Of a stretch of DNA of 30,090 nt, positions 13,564-21,132 are shown in pieces. The stretch is taken from the IMG/VR virus record IMGVR_UViG_3300017593_000392, positions 1-30,090 of that record, one strand, 5' to 3'. The translations under genes and the position numbers were made by a program. How positions within the stretch are numbered: position 1 is the stretch's first letter; every line of letters begins with the position of its first letter. Source of the DNA: a virus. The notes under the pieces were generated by a model. That model was not told the origin of the DNA. It made no database searches and saw only the letters and a list, made by a program, of their open reading frames with translations.

Positions 13564-13935
13564 TTGCACTGGCAGGGTTTGATTGCAAAGATTGGACGCG
13601 TCTTTTCTATGCGGCAATCGAACAGCGGCGCTGGTGCGATTCAGGTTGGCGAAGTGCATGGCGATCTGACGATCGTCCAGGTGGCCGCGCAGTCCCCGGG
13701 CGAGGGACACGCTCAGCGTTTGCGCATTGAGCAAGCGCGCGTGCTTCGACTCCTCGCCCGAGTCTCGAACCGAAGATCCATCCTTGAGTTCATGCGGCGG
13801 GAATTTGGCACGAGCATGGTCAAGGACCTGACATTTCCACAGTTGTACAGAGTGAAGAAGTATGCGGAGGCGGTGGTTCGCCGTGAGGGTGACCTCGTCC
13901 GTGACACAGAGTCCAATACCAGGGAGGATGAGTGA
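13564..13935 (+). CDS. small protein with repressor-like glycine-rich motif, function unknown
   Basis: The 123-residue product probably starts with TTG at 13564, which has a perfect AGGAGG (13552-13557) 6 bases before it; the ATG at 13609 lacks this. The N-terminal part contains QSNSGAGAIQVGEVHGDLTI (residues 18-37), close to the motif in the C-terminal tail of the preceding repressor. The rest is a charged helical domain (HAQRLRIEQARVLRLLARVS, ILEFMRREFGTSMVKDL, PQLYRVKKYAEAVVRREGD). No known family. The genes are 3 bases apart, so they are surely co-translated and the shared motif may join the two proteins. Confidence 0.7.
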   Translation: MHWQGLIAKIGRVFSMRQSNSGAGAIQVGEVHGDLTIVQVAAQSPGEGHAQRLRIEQARVLRLLARVSNRRSILEFMRREFGTSMVKDLTFPQLYRVKKYAEAVVRREGDLVRDTESNTREDE

Positions 13936-14276
13936 TGAGGGCACTTGGCAAGGCGACACGGGGGGTGTTGCTCGCTATCGTTGGAATCGCGAGTCTGGCG
14001 GCATGTGACAACACCCCACCCACTCAAACAAAATCCAAGCTCATTGAGCTCGAAACCCGCCTGAAAGAGGCCGACAAGACTGGGGACGCCTCTCTCGCCC
14101 TGAAAGGGATCACCGCGGCTAACGACTTAGTTGCGGGATTGAACGACCGGCCCGATTCGCCCCGGGCCTGCGTACTAGCAGCCGTCTACCTCAGCGATGG
14201 ATATGTTCGCGTCATGCAAGGCGATCGCTGGAGCCAGCGAGACCGCTACGATGAGAACATGCGAATGTGCAAGTGA
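13935..14276 (+). CDS. lipoprotein expressed with the repressor
   Basis: The 113-residue protein has a signal peptide with basic start (MRALGKATRG), hydrophobic core and lipobox LAAC with the modified cysteine at residue 24. The residues after it are Asp and Asn, which in enterobacteria act as a Lol-avoidance signal and keep the lipoprotein in the inner membrane. The mature part is short and helical (LIELETRLKEADKTGDASLA) with two further cysteines near the end. The ATG at 13935 overlaps the preceding stop (TGATG), with AGGGAGG 7 bases before. Co-expression with the repressor suggests a lysogenic conversion or superinfection-exclusion role. Confidence 0.75.
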   Translation: MRALGKATRGVLLAIVGIASLAACDNTPPTQTKSKLIELETRLKEADKTGDASLALKGITAANDLVAGLNDRPDSPRACVLAAVYLSDGYVRVMQGDRWSQRDRYDENMRMCK

Positions 14277-14285
14277 GTGAATAGG

Positions 14286-14297
14286 TAAAGCGCTTTA
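14286..14297. promoter_or_regulatory. 12-bp palindrome, copy 1, before the lysis block
   Basis: TAAAGCGCTTTA is a perfect palindrome that recurs at 22405-22416. Flanking bases are also shared (GTAAAGCGCTTTAnTAG). Its centre is 43.5 bases before ATG 14335, and copy 2 has the same distance to ATG 22454. This suggests an activator or other regulator site for late genes, possibly for the Mor-type protein, but a binding match has not been shown. Confidence 0.55.
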
Positions 14298-14334
14298 TTA
14301 GTCGCCCTCACGCGCGCACGGCACGATGCCGTGC

Positions 14335-14799
14335 ATGGTCCTCGACGCCCAGCTCTCTCCCCACTTCCGTCTCTCCGAATTCATCGTCAGCGGTGTGGCC
14401 GAGCGCCGCGGCATCGCCAACGCACCGGACGATGACCAGCTCGAAAACCTCGTGCGCCTTGCGGACGTGCTCGAGCGCGTGCGCCGGTTGCTCGGCCAGG
14501 TCCCGCTGCTGATCAACAGCGGCTTCCGCTCCCCCGAGCTCAACGCCGCAGTCCGTGGCTCGCGCCACAGCGCACACCTCCTCGGCTGCGCGGCCGACTT
14601 CATCGCGCCATCCTTCGGCACGCCGCGCGAGATCTGCACGCGCATCGCCGACTCGGAAATTCCGTTCGATCAACTGATCTTCGAGGGCTCGTGGGTGCAC
14701 CTGGCCATTCCGATCTTGGGCGAGGAGCCGCGCCGGCAGGTGCTGACCGCGGTGTTCGAGCGCGGCTACCCGACGCGGTATGTCAGGGGGATCGTGTGA
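14335..14799 (+). CDS. M15-family peptidase, endolysin candidate
   Basis: The 154-residue product belongs to the peptidase M15 type (zinc D-Ala-D-Ala carboxypeptidase or L-Ala-D-Glu peptidase-like). The N-terminus has the family pattern SPHFRLSEFI, then LLINSGFRSPELNAAV and the metal motif SAHLLGCAAD, which supplies His and Asp. A further His lies in SWVHLAI near the C-terminus. It would cut peptide cross-links in the murein. ATG 14335 is preferred over 14326 because its distance to the palindrome equals that of the second copy. The 14326 ATG lies in the loop of a 7-bp hairpin (14316-14334). No signal peptide, so export needs a holin or similar. Confidence 0.85.
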   Translation: MVLDAQLSPHFRLSEFIVSGVAERRGIANAPDDDQLENLVRLADVLERVRRLLGQVPLLINSGFRSPELNAAVRGSRHSAHLLGCAADFIAPSFGTPREICTRIADSEIPFDQLIFEGSWVHLAIPILGEEPRRQVLTAVFERGYPTRYVRGIV

Positions 14800-14838
14800 T
14801 GCGCAGGCCCGTGCTACCTAGCGCACCATCGCCACGGC

Positions 14839-15315
14839 TCATGCGGAAGGAGTCTTTGGGTCCTCTTCACCCGTATCCGGCCTGGCGTCGGCGCCAGACT
14901 GATCGCCAGACGACTTTGGTCCGAGCTTCTGTTTCTTCACTAGCTCGGCGAGATCATCGGCAAGCTCTTCGTGAGTCGCTGTTCCTATCCAAGATTGCAA
15001 CGCTCCTTGCTGACCCTGCTTCGTCTCTAGAAAGAGCAGAGCTTGCAGACCTACCGCGGCTCGTACGTGATCGCCTGCGTCATGCAGGGCGCGAAGGACT
15101 TTGATGAACGCGTCCAAACCTTGTAGCGCGACCGCGTTTTCCTCCTCGCGATCCGATTGGGCGAACTCGGAAATCCCGAGGAGATTCAGCAGCTTGAGGG
15201 CTTCCGCCCGCTTGGGCTCCGTGTGCACCGCGAAGACCGCTCGCAATGCCAATTCGAGTCTCTTCACGTGCATCTCCAGCATCTGCAGTCGCACGTTCAC
15301 ATCAATATCAGTCAT
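14839..15315 (-). CDS. moron-like gene of opposite orientation, function unknown
   Basis: The 158-residue product is transcribed leftward inside the rightward lysis block, between the M15 peptidase and the lysozyme. ATG 15315 has AAAGGG before it. The N-terminal part is a helical region (VNVRLQMLEMHVKRLELALR), the middle (EEENAVALQGLDAFIKVLRA, LHDAGDHVRAAVGLQALLFL) is also helical, and the tail from about 130 is charged and disordered. No family, signal peptide or metal site is visible. Its own transcription unit, isolated among late genes, is the arrangement of phage morons that act in the lysogen. Confidence 0.7.
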   Translation of the reverse strand: MTDIDVNVRLQMLEMHVKRLELALRAVFAVHTEPKRAEALKLLNLLGISEFAQSDREEENAVALQGLDAFIKVLRALHDAGDHVRAAVGLQALLFLETKQGQQGALQSWIGTATHEELADDLAELVKKQKLGPKSSGDQSGADARPDTGEEDPKTPSA

Positions 15316-15404
15316 GGGTGGCCCTTTCTTGGTCGGCAATCGAAGAGGTGGAAGTCTTCATTGTCCCCGGGCATGGGCCGCCCGCCATCCTCCGGAGGTT
15401 GCAC

Positions 15405-15911
15405 ATGGATAACCTGCGCATAGCCATCGCGGTGGTGGTGCTCTCGGCAACCGGCCTCGTCTACATCGCGGGCCGCGAGGACTACCGCAGCCCCGCGTAT
15501 CGCGACATCGGCGGTGTGCCTACGTTGGGCTACGGCGCCACCGATGGCGTGAAGATGGGCGACAAGACCACGCCGCCCCGTGCACTCGCACGGCTGCGCG
15601 CAGACGCCAGCGACTTCGAGGTGGGCGTGAAGCGCTGTGTGCGCGTGCCCGTCCACCAGTACGAGTTCGATGCCTATGTCGCGCTCGCCTACAACGTCGG
15701 TATCGGCGCGTTCTGCAACAGCAGCAACGACCCCGAGACCCCTACGCTGGTTGACCTGATCAACGCGCAGCGCTACGCCGAGGCCTGCGAGCGCATGAAG
15801 GCCTTCAACAAGTACCGCAACCCCAAGACCGGCAAGCTCGAGATCGCCAAGGGCCTGCAGAACGCACGCGAGAAGGAATACCGCATGTGCATCGGGGAGA
15901 AGGTGCAATGA
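15405..15911 (+). CDS. GH24 lysozyme with N-terminal SAR-type anchor
   Basis: The 168-residue protein is a T4/P21-type lysozyme. The catalytic triad is present as E25, D34 and T40 (REDYRSPAYRDIGGVPTLGYG), with the same 9 and 6 residue spacings as in T4. The first 22 residues (NLRIAIAVVVLSATGLVYIA) are a weakly hydrophobic, alanine- and glycine-containing segment typical of signal-arrest-release endolysins such as those of P1 and P21. These wait at the inner membrane and become active when released. GGAGG at 15394 supports ATG 15405. It overlaps the Rz start as ATGA. Confidence 0.9.
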   Translation: MDNLRIAIAVVVLSATGLVYIAGREDYRSPAYRDIGGVPTLGYGATDGVKMGDKTTPPRALARLRADASDFEVGVKRCVRVPVHQYEFDAYVALAYNVGIGAFCNSSNDPETPTLVDLINAQRYAEACERMKAFNKYRNPKTGKLEIAKGLQNAREKEYRMCIGEKVQ

Positions 15912-16504
15912 CGGTGCGTGTCGTCGCCGCGATCCTGCTCACGCTCGCCGTCGTCTTCGGAGTGCTCGCCTGGAACGCTCGCCTGGTGGCCCAAGGCGAT
16001 GCGCAGGGCGACAGTCGCGTCCGCGCCGAGTGGCGGGAGGCCGATACCAAGCGCCAGGCCGCAGAGAGCGCTGCAGCTGCCCAGGCACAGGCCGAGAGTG
16101 CCGAGCGCCAGCGCCGCGCGCGCGAAGAAGACCAGCTCAAGCAACAACAGGCCGAAAGGAATGCCCGTGAACAAGCACAACGCGAAGCGGATCTGCGCAC
16201 CGCTCTGGCTCGCGCCGACTCTCGCAATCGCGGGCTGCTCGGCACTATCGCCGACCTCAACGCCCGCGCCGCTGCCGCCGCTGCTGCAATGTCCGGCGCC
16301 GGCCAGGACTCCGGCGCTGTCGCCCTCATTGGCGAAGCCTCCACAGCGAGAGAGCTACTCGGACAGTGCAGCAGCCGATACACAGCGGTGGCAGCAGACG
16401 CTGACGGACTCCGCAGCCAGGTGATCGGCCTTCAGGACTTCGTGGCCACAGTCTGCCGTGCCCCGATCGACAACCACAACGCCCAGGCGAACGAGGCCCA
16501 ATGA
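15908..16504 (+). CDS. Rz: Rz-like inner-membrane spanin subunit
   Basis: The 198-residue protein has an N-terminal membrane anchor (VVAAILLTLAVVFGVLAWN) and a long coiled coil of Q, R, A and E residues from about 30 to 105. A C-terminal part with two cysteines (GQCSS, TVCRAPI) follows. This is the i-spanin layout; with Rz1 it fuses inner and outer membranes after murein is cut. It follows the lysozyme with an ATGA overlap, and the o-spanin gene is nested in another frame. It matches the DUF2514-type spanins more than lambda Rz in sequence. Confidence 0.8.
   Translation: MTVRVVAAILLTLAVVFGVLAWNARLVAQGDAQGDSRVRAEWREADTKRQAAESAAAAQAQAESAERQRRAREEDQLKQQQAERNAREQAQREADLRTALARADSRNRGLLGTIADLNARAAAAAAAMSGAGQDSGAVALIGEASTARELLGQCSSRYTAVAADADGLRSQVIGLQDFVATVCRAPIDNHNAQANEAQ
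16161..16424 (+). CDS. Rz1: Rz1-like outer-membrane spanin lipoprotein, nested in Rz
   Basis: Read in the +1 frame relative to Rz, a short product has a basic start (NKHNAKRICAPLW), a hydrophobic stretch and the lipobox IAGC, then a proline-rich mature region (SALSPTSTPAPLPPLLQCP) typical of o-spanins. The ATG at 16161 lies directly against the AAAGGA site. The in-frame GTG at 16167 is better spaced and could be the true start. Nesting of Rz1 inside Rz is common in tailed phages. Confidence 0.75.
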   Translation: MPVNKHNAKRICAPLWLAPTLAIAGCSALSPTSTPAPLPPLLQCPAPARTPALSPSLAKPPQRESYSDSAAADTQRWQQTLTDSAAR

Positions 16505-16851
16505 CCGTAGAACTCACCGTCTCCAACGTCCTCTTCATCTTGGGTGCGTTCGTGGCCGCGCTGTGGGCGCTGGTCAAGGTCATCAGTTCGCAGCAGGAAC
16601 GCCGGCTCTCAGAGAAGTTCGCCACATTGGGCGACCAGTTGGCCGGCGTGGGCAAGGAACTGCGCGCCGAGGCCGAGGCGACCAAGAAGCTCGAGATCGC
16701 CTTTCACAAGGCCCAAGCCGAGATCGCCCGTGACTACGTGCGACGCGACGACTTCGTCCAGGCGCTGGGCACTCTCAACACCCGTATCGACAACTTTGCG
16801 CTGCGCGTCGAGCGCGCGCTGACGGGCCCTTCCTCCGGAGCCAGGCAATGA
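16501..16851 (+). CDS. membrane-anchored coiled-coil protein (Mu gp25-like position)
   Basis: The 116-residue protein has one N-terminal membrane span (about 8-27, NVLFILGAFVAALWALVKVI) and a long coiled coil that continues to about residue 70 (SSQQERRLSEKFATLGDQLA ... EATKKLEIAFHKAQAEIA). By place and layout it resembles Mu gp25 (DUF2730) proteins, of unknown function. It overlaps Rz as ATGA. A holin is not clearly recognised in this window, but a single-span protein followed by a long soluble coil is not typical of one. Confidence 0.65.
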   Translation: MTVELTVSNVLFILGAFVAALWALVKVISSQQERRLSEKFATLGDQLAGVGKELRAEAEATKKLEIAFHKAQAEIARDYVRRDDFVQALGTLNTRIDNFALRVERALTGPSSGARQ

Positions 16852-17171
16852 ATTCCTCCCCCTCCATCGACATGGCGAAGATCCGGCGCGAAGCCATGCG
16901 GTGGCATCTGCTGGCCGCCATCAATCTCAGCCGGCCGCAGGGCATCTACACCGAGCCGCTGCTGTCGATCATCCAGGCGGTCTATCCCGACGCCACGCAC
17001 CACGAGATTCGCGTGAATCTCGACTATCTCGAGGAACGCGAGATGGTCAAGATCGCCAAGGATCCGATGGACCGATGGTTCCTGGACCTCACGCGCACGG
17101 GCATCGAGTTTGTCGAGTACACGATCGAGGCGCAGCCCGGCGTGGCCCGCCCGCGCATCACGCAGGTGTGA
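16848..17171 (+). CDS. Mu gp26-like winged-helix protein
   Basis: The 107-residue protein is preceded by the ATGA overlap at 16848. Its middle (LLAAINLSRPQGIYTEPLLS, IIQAVYPDATHHEIRVNLDY, LEEREMVKI) is a winged-helix pattern with the YLEEREMVKI helix-wing edge. The Mu gene at this position, gp26, is of the same type and unknown function. Placed directly before the terminase pair, it might regulate or assist packaging. The C-terminal 25 residues are extended and proline-containing. Confidence 0.7.
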   Translation: MNSSPSIDMAKIRREAMRWHLLAAINLSRPQGIYTEPLLSIIQAVYPDATHHEIRVNLDYLEEREMVKIAKDPMDRWFLDLTRTGIEFVEYTIEAQPGVARPRITQV

Positions 17172-17174
17172 CCG

Positions 17175-17714
17175 ATGGGCAAGCGAAGCACCGTCGACAC
17201 GCTCCCCCCGGAGCTGAAGGCCTGGCTTGACGCCGAGATGCTCAAGCGCGGCTTCGGCGACTATCGCCAGCTCGCGGTCGACCTGCAGGCCAAGGGGGCC
17301 GACGTTTCCAAGAGCGCGCTGCATCGCTACGGCTCGAAGTTCGAGCTGCGCATGGCCCAGCTCAAGCGCAGCACCGAACAGGCCACCGCGCTGGTCGACT
17401 CGAACCCTGACGATGAAGGGAAGTTGAACAGCGCGGTCATCCGCCTGGCGCAGGAGAAGATCTTCTCGATCCTGGTCGAGCTGGACATCGACCCGGAGGA
17501 CATCGACGTCGCCAAGCTGTTCAAGGCCGCGGCCGAGGTCGGCAAGGCCAGCGTGCAGCAGAACAAGGCTCAGTTCGACATCCGCGAGCGCATCGCACAG
17601 CGCGCCGCCGCGGTTGCAACGTCCGTCGCACAGACGGCGAAGAAGGCAGGTCTCAGTGACGACACGATCAATACGATCCGCACCGAGATTCTGGGCATAC
17701 CCGCGGCAAAGTGA
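17175..17714 (+). CDS. Mu gp27-like small terminase subunit (DUF3486)
   Basis: The 179-residue protein matches the DUF3486/gp27 family that precedes the large terminase in Mu-like phages. The N-terminus is DNA-binding in character (KRSTVDTLPPELKAWLDAEM, then DYRQLAVDLQAKGADVSKSA followed by LHRYG, a helix-turn-helix-like unit). The middle and end are long helices suited to oligomerisation. It should recognise the packaging initiation site and recruit the large terminase. Its stop overlaps the large terminase start region as GTGA. Confidence 0.85.
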   Translation: MGKRSTVDTLPPELKAWLDAEMLKRGFGDYRQLAVDLQAKGADVSKSALHRYGSKFELRMAQLKRSTEQATALVDSNPDDEGKLNSAVIRLAQEKIFSILVELDIDPEDIDVAKLFKAAAEVGKASVQQNKAQFDIRERIAQRAAAVATSVAQTAKKAGLSDDTINTIRTEILGIPAAK

Positions 17715-17716
17715 GC

Positions 17717-19306
17717 ATGAACGCGCTTGTCACCCCTGAGATGCAGCAGTTGGCGAAAGCGGCCGACTACAACTTCGCGCTGCGCGCGCCCTCAGTGCTG
17801 TTGCCCTATCAGCAGCGGTGGATCGCGGACGAATCGCGGGTCAAGATCGACGAGAAGAGCCGCCGTGTTGGCATGAGCTGGACCGCTGCATGCGAGAGCG
17901 TCCTGATCGCCGCGGCCGCGCGTGGTCGCGACCAGTGGTACATCGGCTACACCAAGGACATGGCGATCGAGTTCATCCTCGACGCTGCGCAGTGGGCGGC
18001 TCATTTCCAGAGCGTTGCCGATGCCATCGAGGCGTCTGAGGAAGTGTGGGTCGAAGGCGACGAGAAGAAGAGCGTCTTCGTCTTCAGCATCAAGTTCGCC
18101 AGCGGGAACCGCGTAACGGCGCTGAGCTCACAGCCGCGCAACCTGCGAAGCAAGCAAGGCGATGTTGTCCTCGACGAGTTCGCCTTTCACACCGACCCGG
18201 CGGGTCTTCTCAAGGCTGCGCTCGCCCTCTTGATCTGGGGCGGTCGCCTTCGGATCTTGTCGACGCACAACGGCGATGACAACGAATTCAACGCCACGCT
18301 GAAGGACTGTCGTGCGGGGCGCAAACCGTACACCGTGCACCGTACGACGTTTGATGACGCGTTGGCCGAGGGGCTCTATCACCGCGTCTGTCTGCGCTTG
18401 GGCATTGAACATTCTGAGGAAGGGCAAGCCAAATGGGCTCAAGAGATCCGGTCCTTCTATGGTGACGACGCAGAGGAAGAGCTCGATTGCGTGCCGAAGC
18501 ACGGTAGCGGCGCATTCCTCACGCGCGAGCTGATCGAGCGATGCATGCGCGAAGGCTGGCCGGTGTTTCGTGATCAGCGCAAGCCCGAGTTCACCTTCGC
18601 TCCCGAGAAAATTCGCCAGCGCGAGATCTGGGATTGGTGCGAGGAGAACCTGAAGCCCGAGCTTGATCGTTTGCGCGAGCTGCGAGACGTGACCAGCTAT
18701 CTCGGTGGTGACTTTGCGCGCGTCAGCGACCTGACGGCATTTCTGCCGCTGATTTTGTTTCGCAACATGAAGGCGCGTGTTCCCTTCATCGTCGAGCTTC
18801 GGGGCATGCCCTTCCAGCAACAGCGGGAGATACTCTGGTACGTCATAGATCGCTTGCCGCGTTTCAGCGGCGCAGCGCTCGACTCGCGCGGTCTCGGCAT
18901 GCAGATCTCCGAGGAGACGGCGCAGAAGTACGGGCCCGCTCGCATCCTGATGATCCAGGCGACACAGCCGTGGTATCTCGAGAACTTGCCGCCGTACAAG
19001 GCCGCCTTTGAGGATCAGTCGATCGAACTTCCATTGGATGCGGACGTGATCGTCGACCACCGCATTCCTCGCGTGATAAAGGGCATTCCGCAGGTTCCCG
19101 AGCTGCGCACCGTTGACGCTGCGAAGGCAAAGCGACACGGCGACACCTTCATCGGGGGGGCTCTTGCCTGGCACGCGAGCCGAGTGCTGCTCGGCAGCAC
19201 CGTCTATGAATATGAAGGTGCGCCTCCGAAGGCCATCGGCTGGGACGGCCCGCGCCAGGACCACGACGAAGACCACGAGCTGGGCGCCCGCCGCGGCGCC
19301 TGGTGA
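17717..19306 (+). CDS. Mu gp28-like large terminase subunit
   Basis: The roughly 530-residue protein is the packaging motor. The ATPase half has a Walker A-like SRRVGMSW (residues 48-55), Walker B DVVLDEFAFH (149-158) and coupling motif LSTHNG (181-186). The nuclease half has acidic residues D332 (GGDFARVSD), D389 (ALDSRGLG) and D476 (HGDTFIGG), as in RNase H-like terminase nucleases. This enzyme cuts host-joined phage DNA headful-wise in Mu-like phages. I prefer ATG 17717; a GTG six bases upstream (17711) overlaps the preceding stop and is also possible. Confidence 0.93.
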   Translation: MNALVTPEMQQLAKAADYNFALRAPSVLLPYQQRWIADESRVKIDEKSRRVGMSWTAACESVLIAAAARGRDQWYIGYTKDMAIEFILDAAQWAAHFQSVADAIEASEEVWVEGDEKKSVFVFSIKFASGNRVTALSSQPRNLRSKQGDVVLDEFAFHTDPAGLLKAALALLIWGGRLRILSTHNGDDNEFNATLKDCRAGRKPYTVHRTTFDDALAEGLYHRVCLRLGIEHSEEGQAKWAQEIRSFYGDDAEEELDCVPKHGSGAFLTRELIERCMREGWPVFRDQRKPEFTFAPEKIRQREIWDWCEENLKPELDRLRELRDVTSYLGGDFARVSDLTAFLPLILFRNMKARVPFIVELRGMPFQQQREILWYVIDRLPRFSGAALDSRGLGMQISEETAQKYGPARILMIQATQPWYLENLPPYKAAFEDQSIELPLDADVIVDHRIPRVIKGIPQVPELRTVDAAKAKRHGDTFIGGALAWHASRVLLGSTVYEYEGAPPKAIGWDGPRQDHDEDHELGARRGAW

Positions 19307-19317
19307 GAAAGACCACC

Positions 19318-20931
19318 ATGCCCACCATCCTCGATCACCGCGGCCTGCCCATCCAGCGCGCCCAGCTCGCCGAGCCGCAGACCTCGCGCCTGGCTGCACT
19401 GCAGTCCGAGTTCGACAACCACCCCAGCCGCGGCCTCACTCCGCCCAAGCTCGCCCGCATCCTGCAGGACGCCGAGCGAGGCGATCTGATCGCCCAGCAC
19501 GAACTCTTTCAAGACATGGAAGAGAAGGATGGGCACCTCTTCAGCGTCATGCAGACGCGGCGCCAGGCGCTGGTCGGCCTGGACTTCGACATCGCACCGC
19601 CGCCGCGGCCGAGCGCCGCCGAAAAGGACATGACGGCCTACGCGAAGGAACAGCTCGAGAGCTATATCGAGAGCCTCCTGTTCGATATGACCGATGGCGT
19701 CGGCCACGGCTTTGCGGCGCTCGAGCAGAGCTGGGATTGGGTCGAAAAGCAGCAGCTGCCTGTGCAGGCCGTGCATCGCCCGCAGTCCTGGTTCCAGTTG
19801 CCGCAGACGCCCGGGCTGGACCGCAACGAACTGCGCTTGCGGGACTCGACCGCCGACGGCGCACAGCTCTGGTCCTTCGGCTGGGTACTGCACCGCCATC
19901 GCGCGCGCAGCGGCTACGTGAGCCGTTCGGGCCTGTTCCGTGTGCTCGCCTGGCCGTTCCTGTTCAAGAACTTCGCGGTACGCGACCTGGCCGACTTCCT
20001 CGAGATCTATGGCTTGCCCCTGCGCCTGGGCACTTACAACACGACGGCAACGAAGGACGACAAAGCCACGTTGCTGCGCGCGGTGGTCGGCATCGGCCAC
20101 GACGCAGCGGCCATCATCCCCGAAGGCATGAAGATCGACTTCATGAGCGCAGCTCAGGGCGACAACAAGTCCTTCGACGCCATGATCAGCCTCATGGAGC
20201 GCACGATGTCGAAGGCTACGCTCGGCGGCACGCTCACCAGCGGCGAAGGCGAGCATGGCACACAGGCCCTGGGAAACGTGCACAACGAACTGCGCCACGA
20301 CCTGCGCGATGCCGACACCAGGCAGCTCGCGGACACGCTCACCCTGCAGGTCGTGTATCCGGTGCTCGCGCTCAACAAGGGGTTGTCGGATCCGCGGCGC
20401 TGCCCGCGCGTGGTGTTCGACACCCAGGAGCCCGAAGACCTGAAGACGTACAGCGATGCGTTGCCCAAACTCGCGTCGATGGGCATGCGCATCCAAATCC
20501 CGTGGGCGCACGAACGTCTGAAGATCCCGATGGCCGCCGATGGCGAGCCGGTGTTGTCCGTCCCGCGGCCCGAGCAGACCGTGCCACCCGAGGATCGCCA
20601 GCCGCCGGAGCGCACGCCGGCGAAGCCCGCGCGGCAGGAGCTGCGCGCCCGCCTAGCCGCCGAGCTGGCCGCCACGCCCACGGCCGAGCCTGACGAGCTC
20701 GACAGCCTGGCGGCCGAGATGATGGGGGAATGGGTCGATGCGGCCGATCCCATGCGTGCGGCGATCGAGCAAGCCCTGGCCACCGCCACCTCCTTCGACG
20801 ACTTCAGCCAGGCGCTCGAGTCCGGCCTGGCGCAGATCTCGCCGGCGCAGCTGGTCGACCTGCTGGCGCGGGGCACGTTCGCGGCCCGGATCTGGGGGAT
20901 GCTCAACGCCCCGAAAAGCCCAAGTGCTTAA
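19318..20931 (+). CDS. Mu gp29-like portal protein (DUF935)
   Basis: The 537-residue protein matches the gp29/DUF935 portal family. Conserved segments are LTPPKLARILQDAERGDLIA near residue 40, HLFSVMQTRRQALVGLDFDI, GFAALEQSW and WPFLFKNFAVRDLADFLEIY followed by GLPLRLGTY. The portal forms the 12-fold ring through which DNA enters. The C-terminal 110 residues are alanine- and proline-rich and end in helices (FDDFSQALESGLAQISPAQL). ATG 19318 is preferred; GTG 19303 overlaps the previous stop and would add only five residues. It is followed by a 201-base gap. Confidence 0.93.
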   Translation: MPTILDHRGLPIQRAQLAEPQTSRLAALQSEFDNHPSRGLTPPKLARILQDAERGDLIAQHELFQDMEEKDGHLFSVMQTRRQALVGLDFDIAPPPRPSAAEKDMTAYAKEQLESYIESLLFDMTDGVGHGFAALEQSWDWVEKQQLPVQAVHRPQSWFQLPQTPGLDRNELRLRDSTADGAQLWSFGWVLHRHRARSGYVSRSGLFRVLAWPFLFKNFAVRDLADFLEIYGLPLRLGTYNTTATKDDKATLLRAVVGIGHDAAAIIPEGMKIDFMSAAQGDNKSFDAMISLMERTMSKATLGGTLTSGEGEHGTQALGNVHNELRHDLRDADTRQLADTLTLQVVYPVLALNKGLSDPRRCPRVVFDTQEPEDLKTYSDALPKLASMGMRIQIPWAHERLKIPMAADGEPVLSVPRPEQTVPPEDRQPPERTPAKPARQELRARLAAELAATPTAEPDELDSLAAEMMGEWVDAADPMRAAIEQALATATSFDDFSQALESGLAQISPAQLVDLLARGTFAARIWGMLNAPKSPSA

Positions 20932-21132
20932 AAAGTGAGCACGAAACGGGCCGCAAACCCGCATGGCTACTGGGTTTTGCCCAGCAAGGCCCTCAAACGG
21001 CCTCAGGAGCGCGCCTGTCAAAAAGTGTGTAGGGGTGCCGCAAGATGTTCGAGATCGCGGGAATTAAATGGCCTTAACAGGCCTTCCCGCACCAATCCGG
21101 GGCCGACCGAGCTACCCCAAAAGGCCTAAGAA
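20932..21132. other. 201-base non-coding gap with several hairpins
   Basis: Between portal and head morphogenesis genes, which usually abut, this stretch has CTGGG/CCCAG around TTTTG (20970-20984), nested arms CGGGAA/TTCCCG at 21058-21063 and 21084-21089 with GGCC pairs inside, and a weak inverted repeat over the portal stop (20924-20942). A 64-codon frame beginning with GTG (20936-21129) shows no recognisable features. It may be a regulatory or structured RNA region; I see no clear promoter or T-run terminator. Confidence 0.4.

Noticed and set aside
18128-20511. Long minus-strand frames of 423 and 435 codons
   Set aside because: They are opposite the large terminase and portal genes, both clearly recognised; long antisense frames are common at this GC content.
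20936-21129. 64-codon frame in the portal/F gap
   Set aside because: It has a GTG start without a ribosome-binding site, ends in a basic low-complexity tail and matches no family that I know; kept only as a note in the gap.
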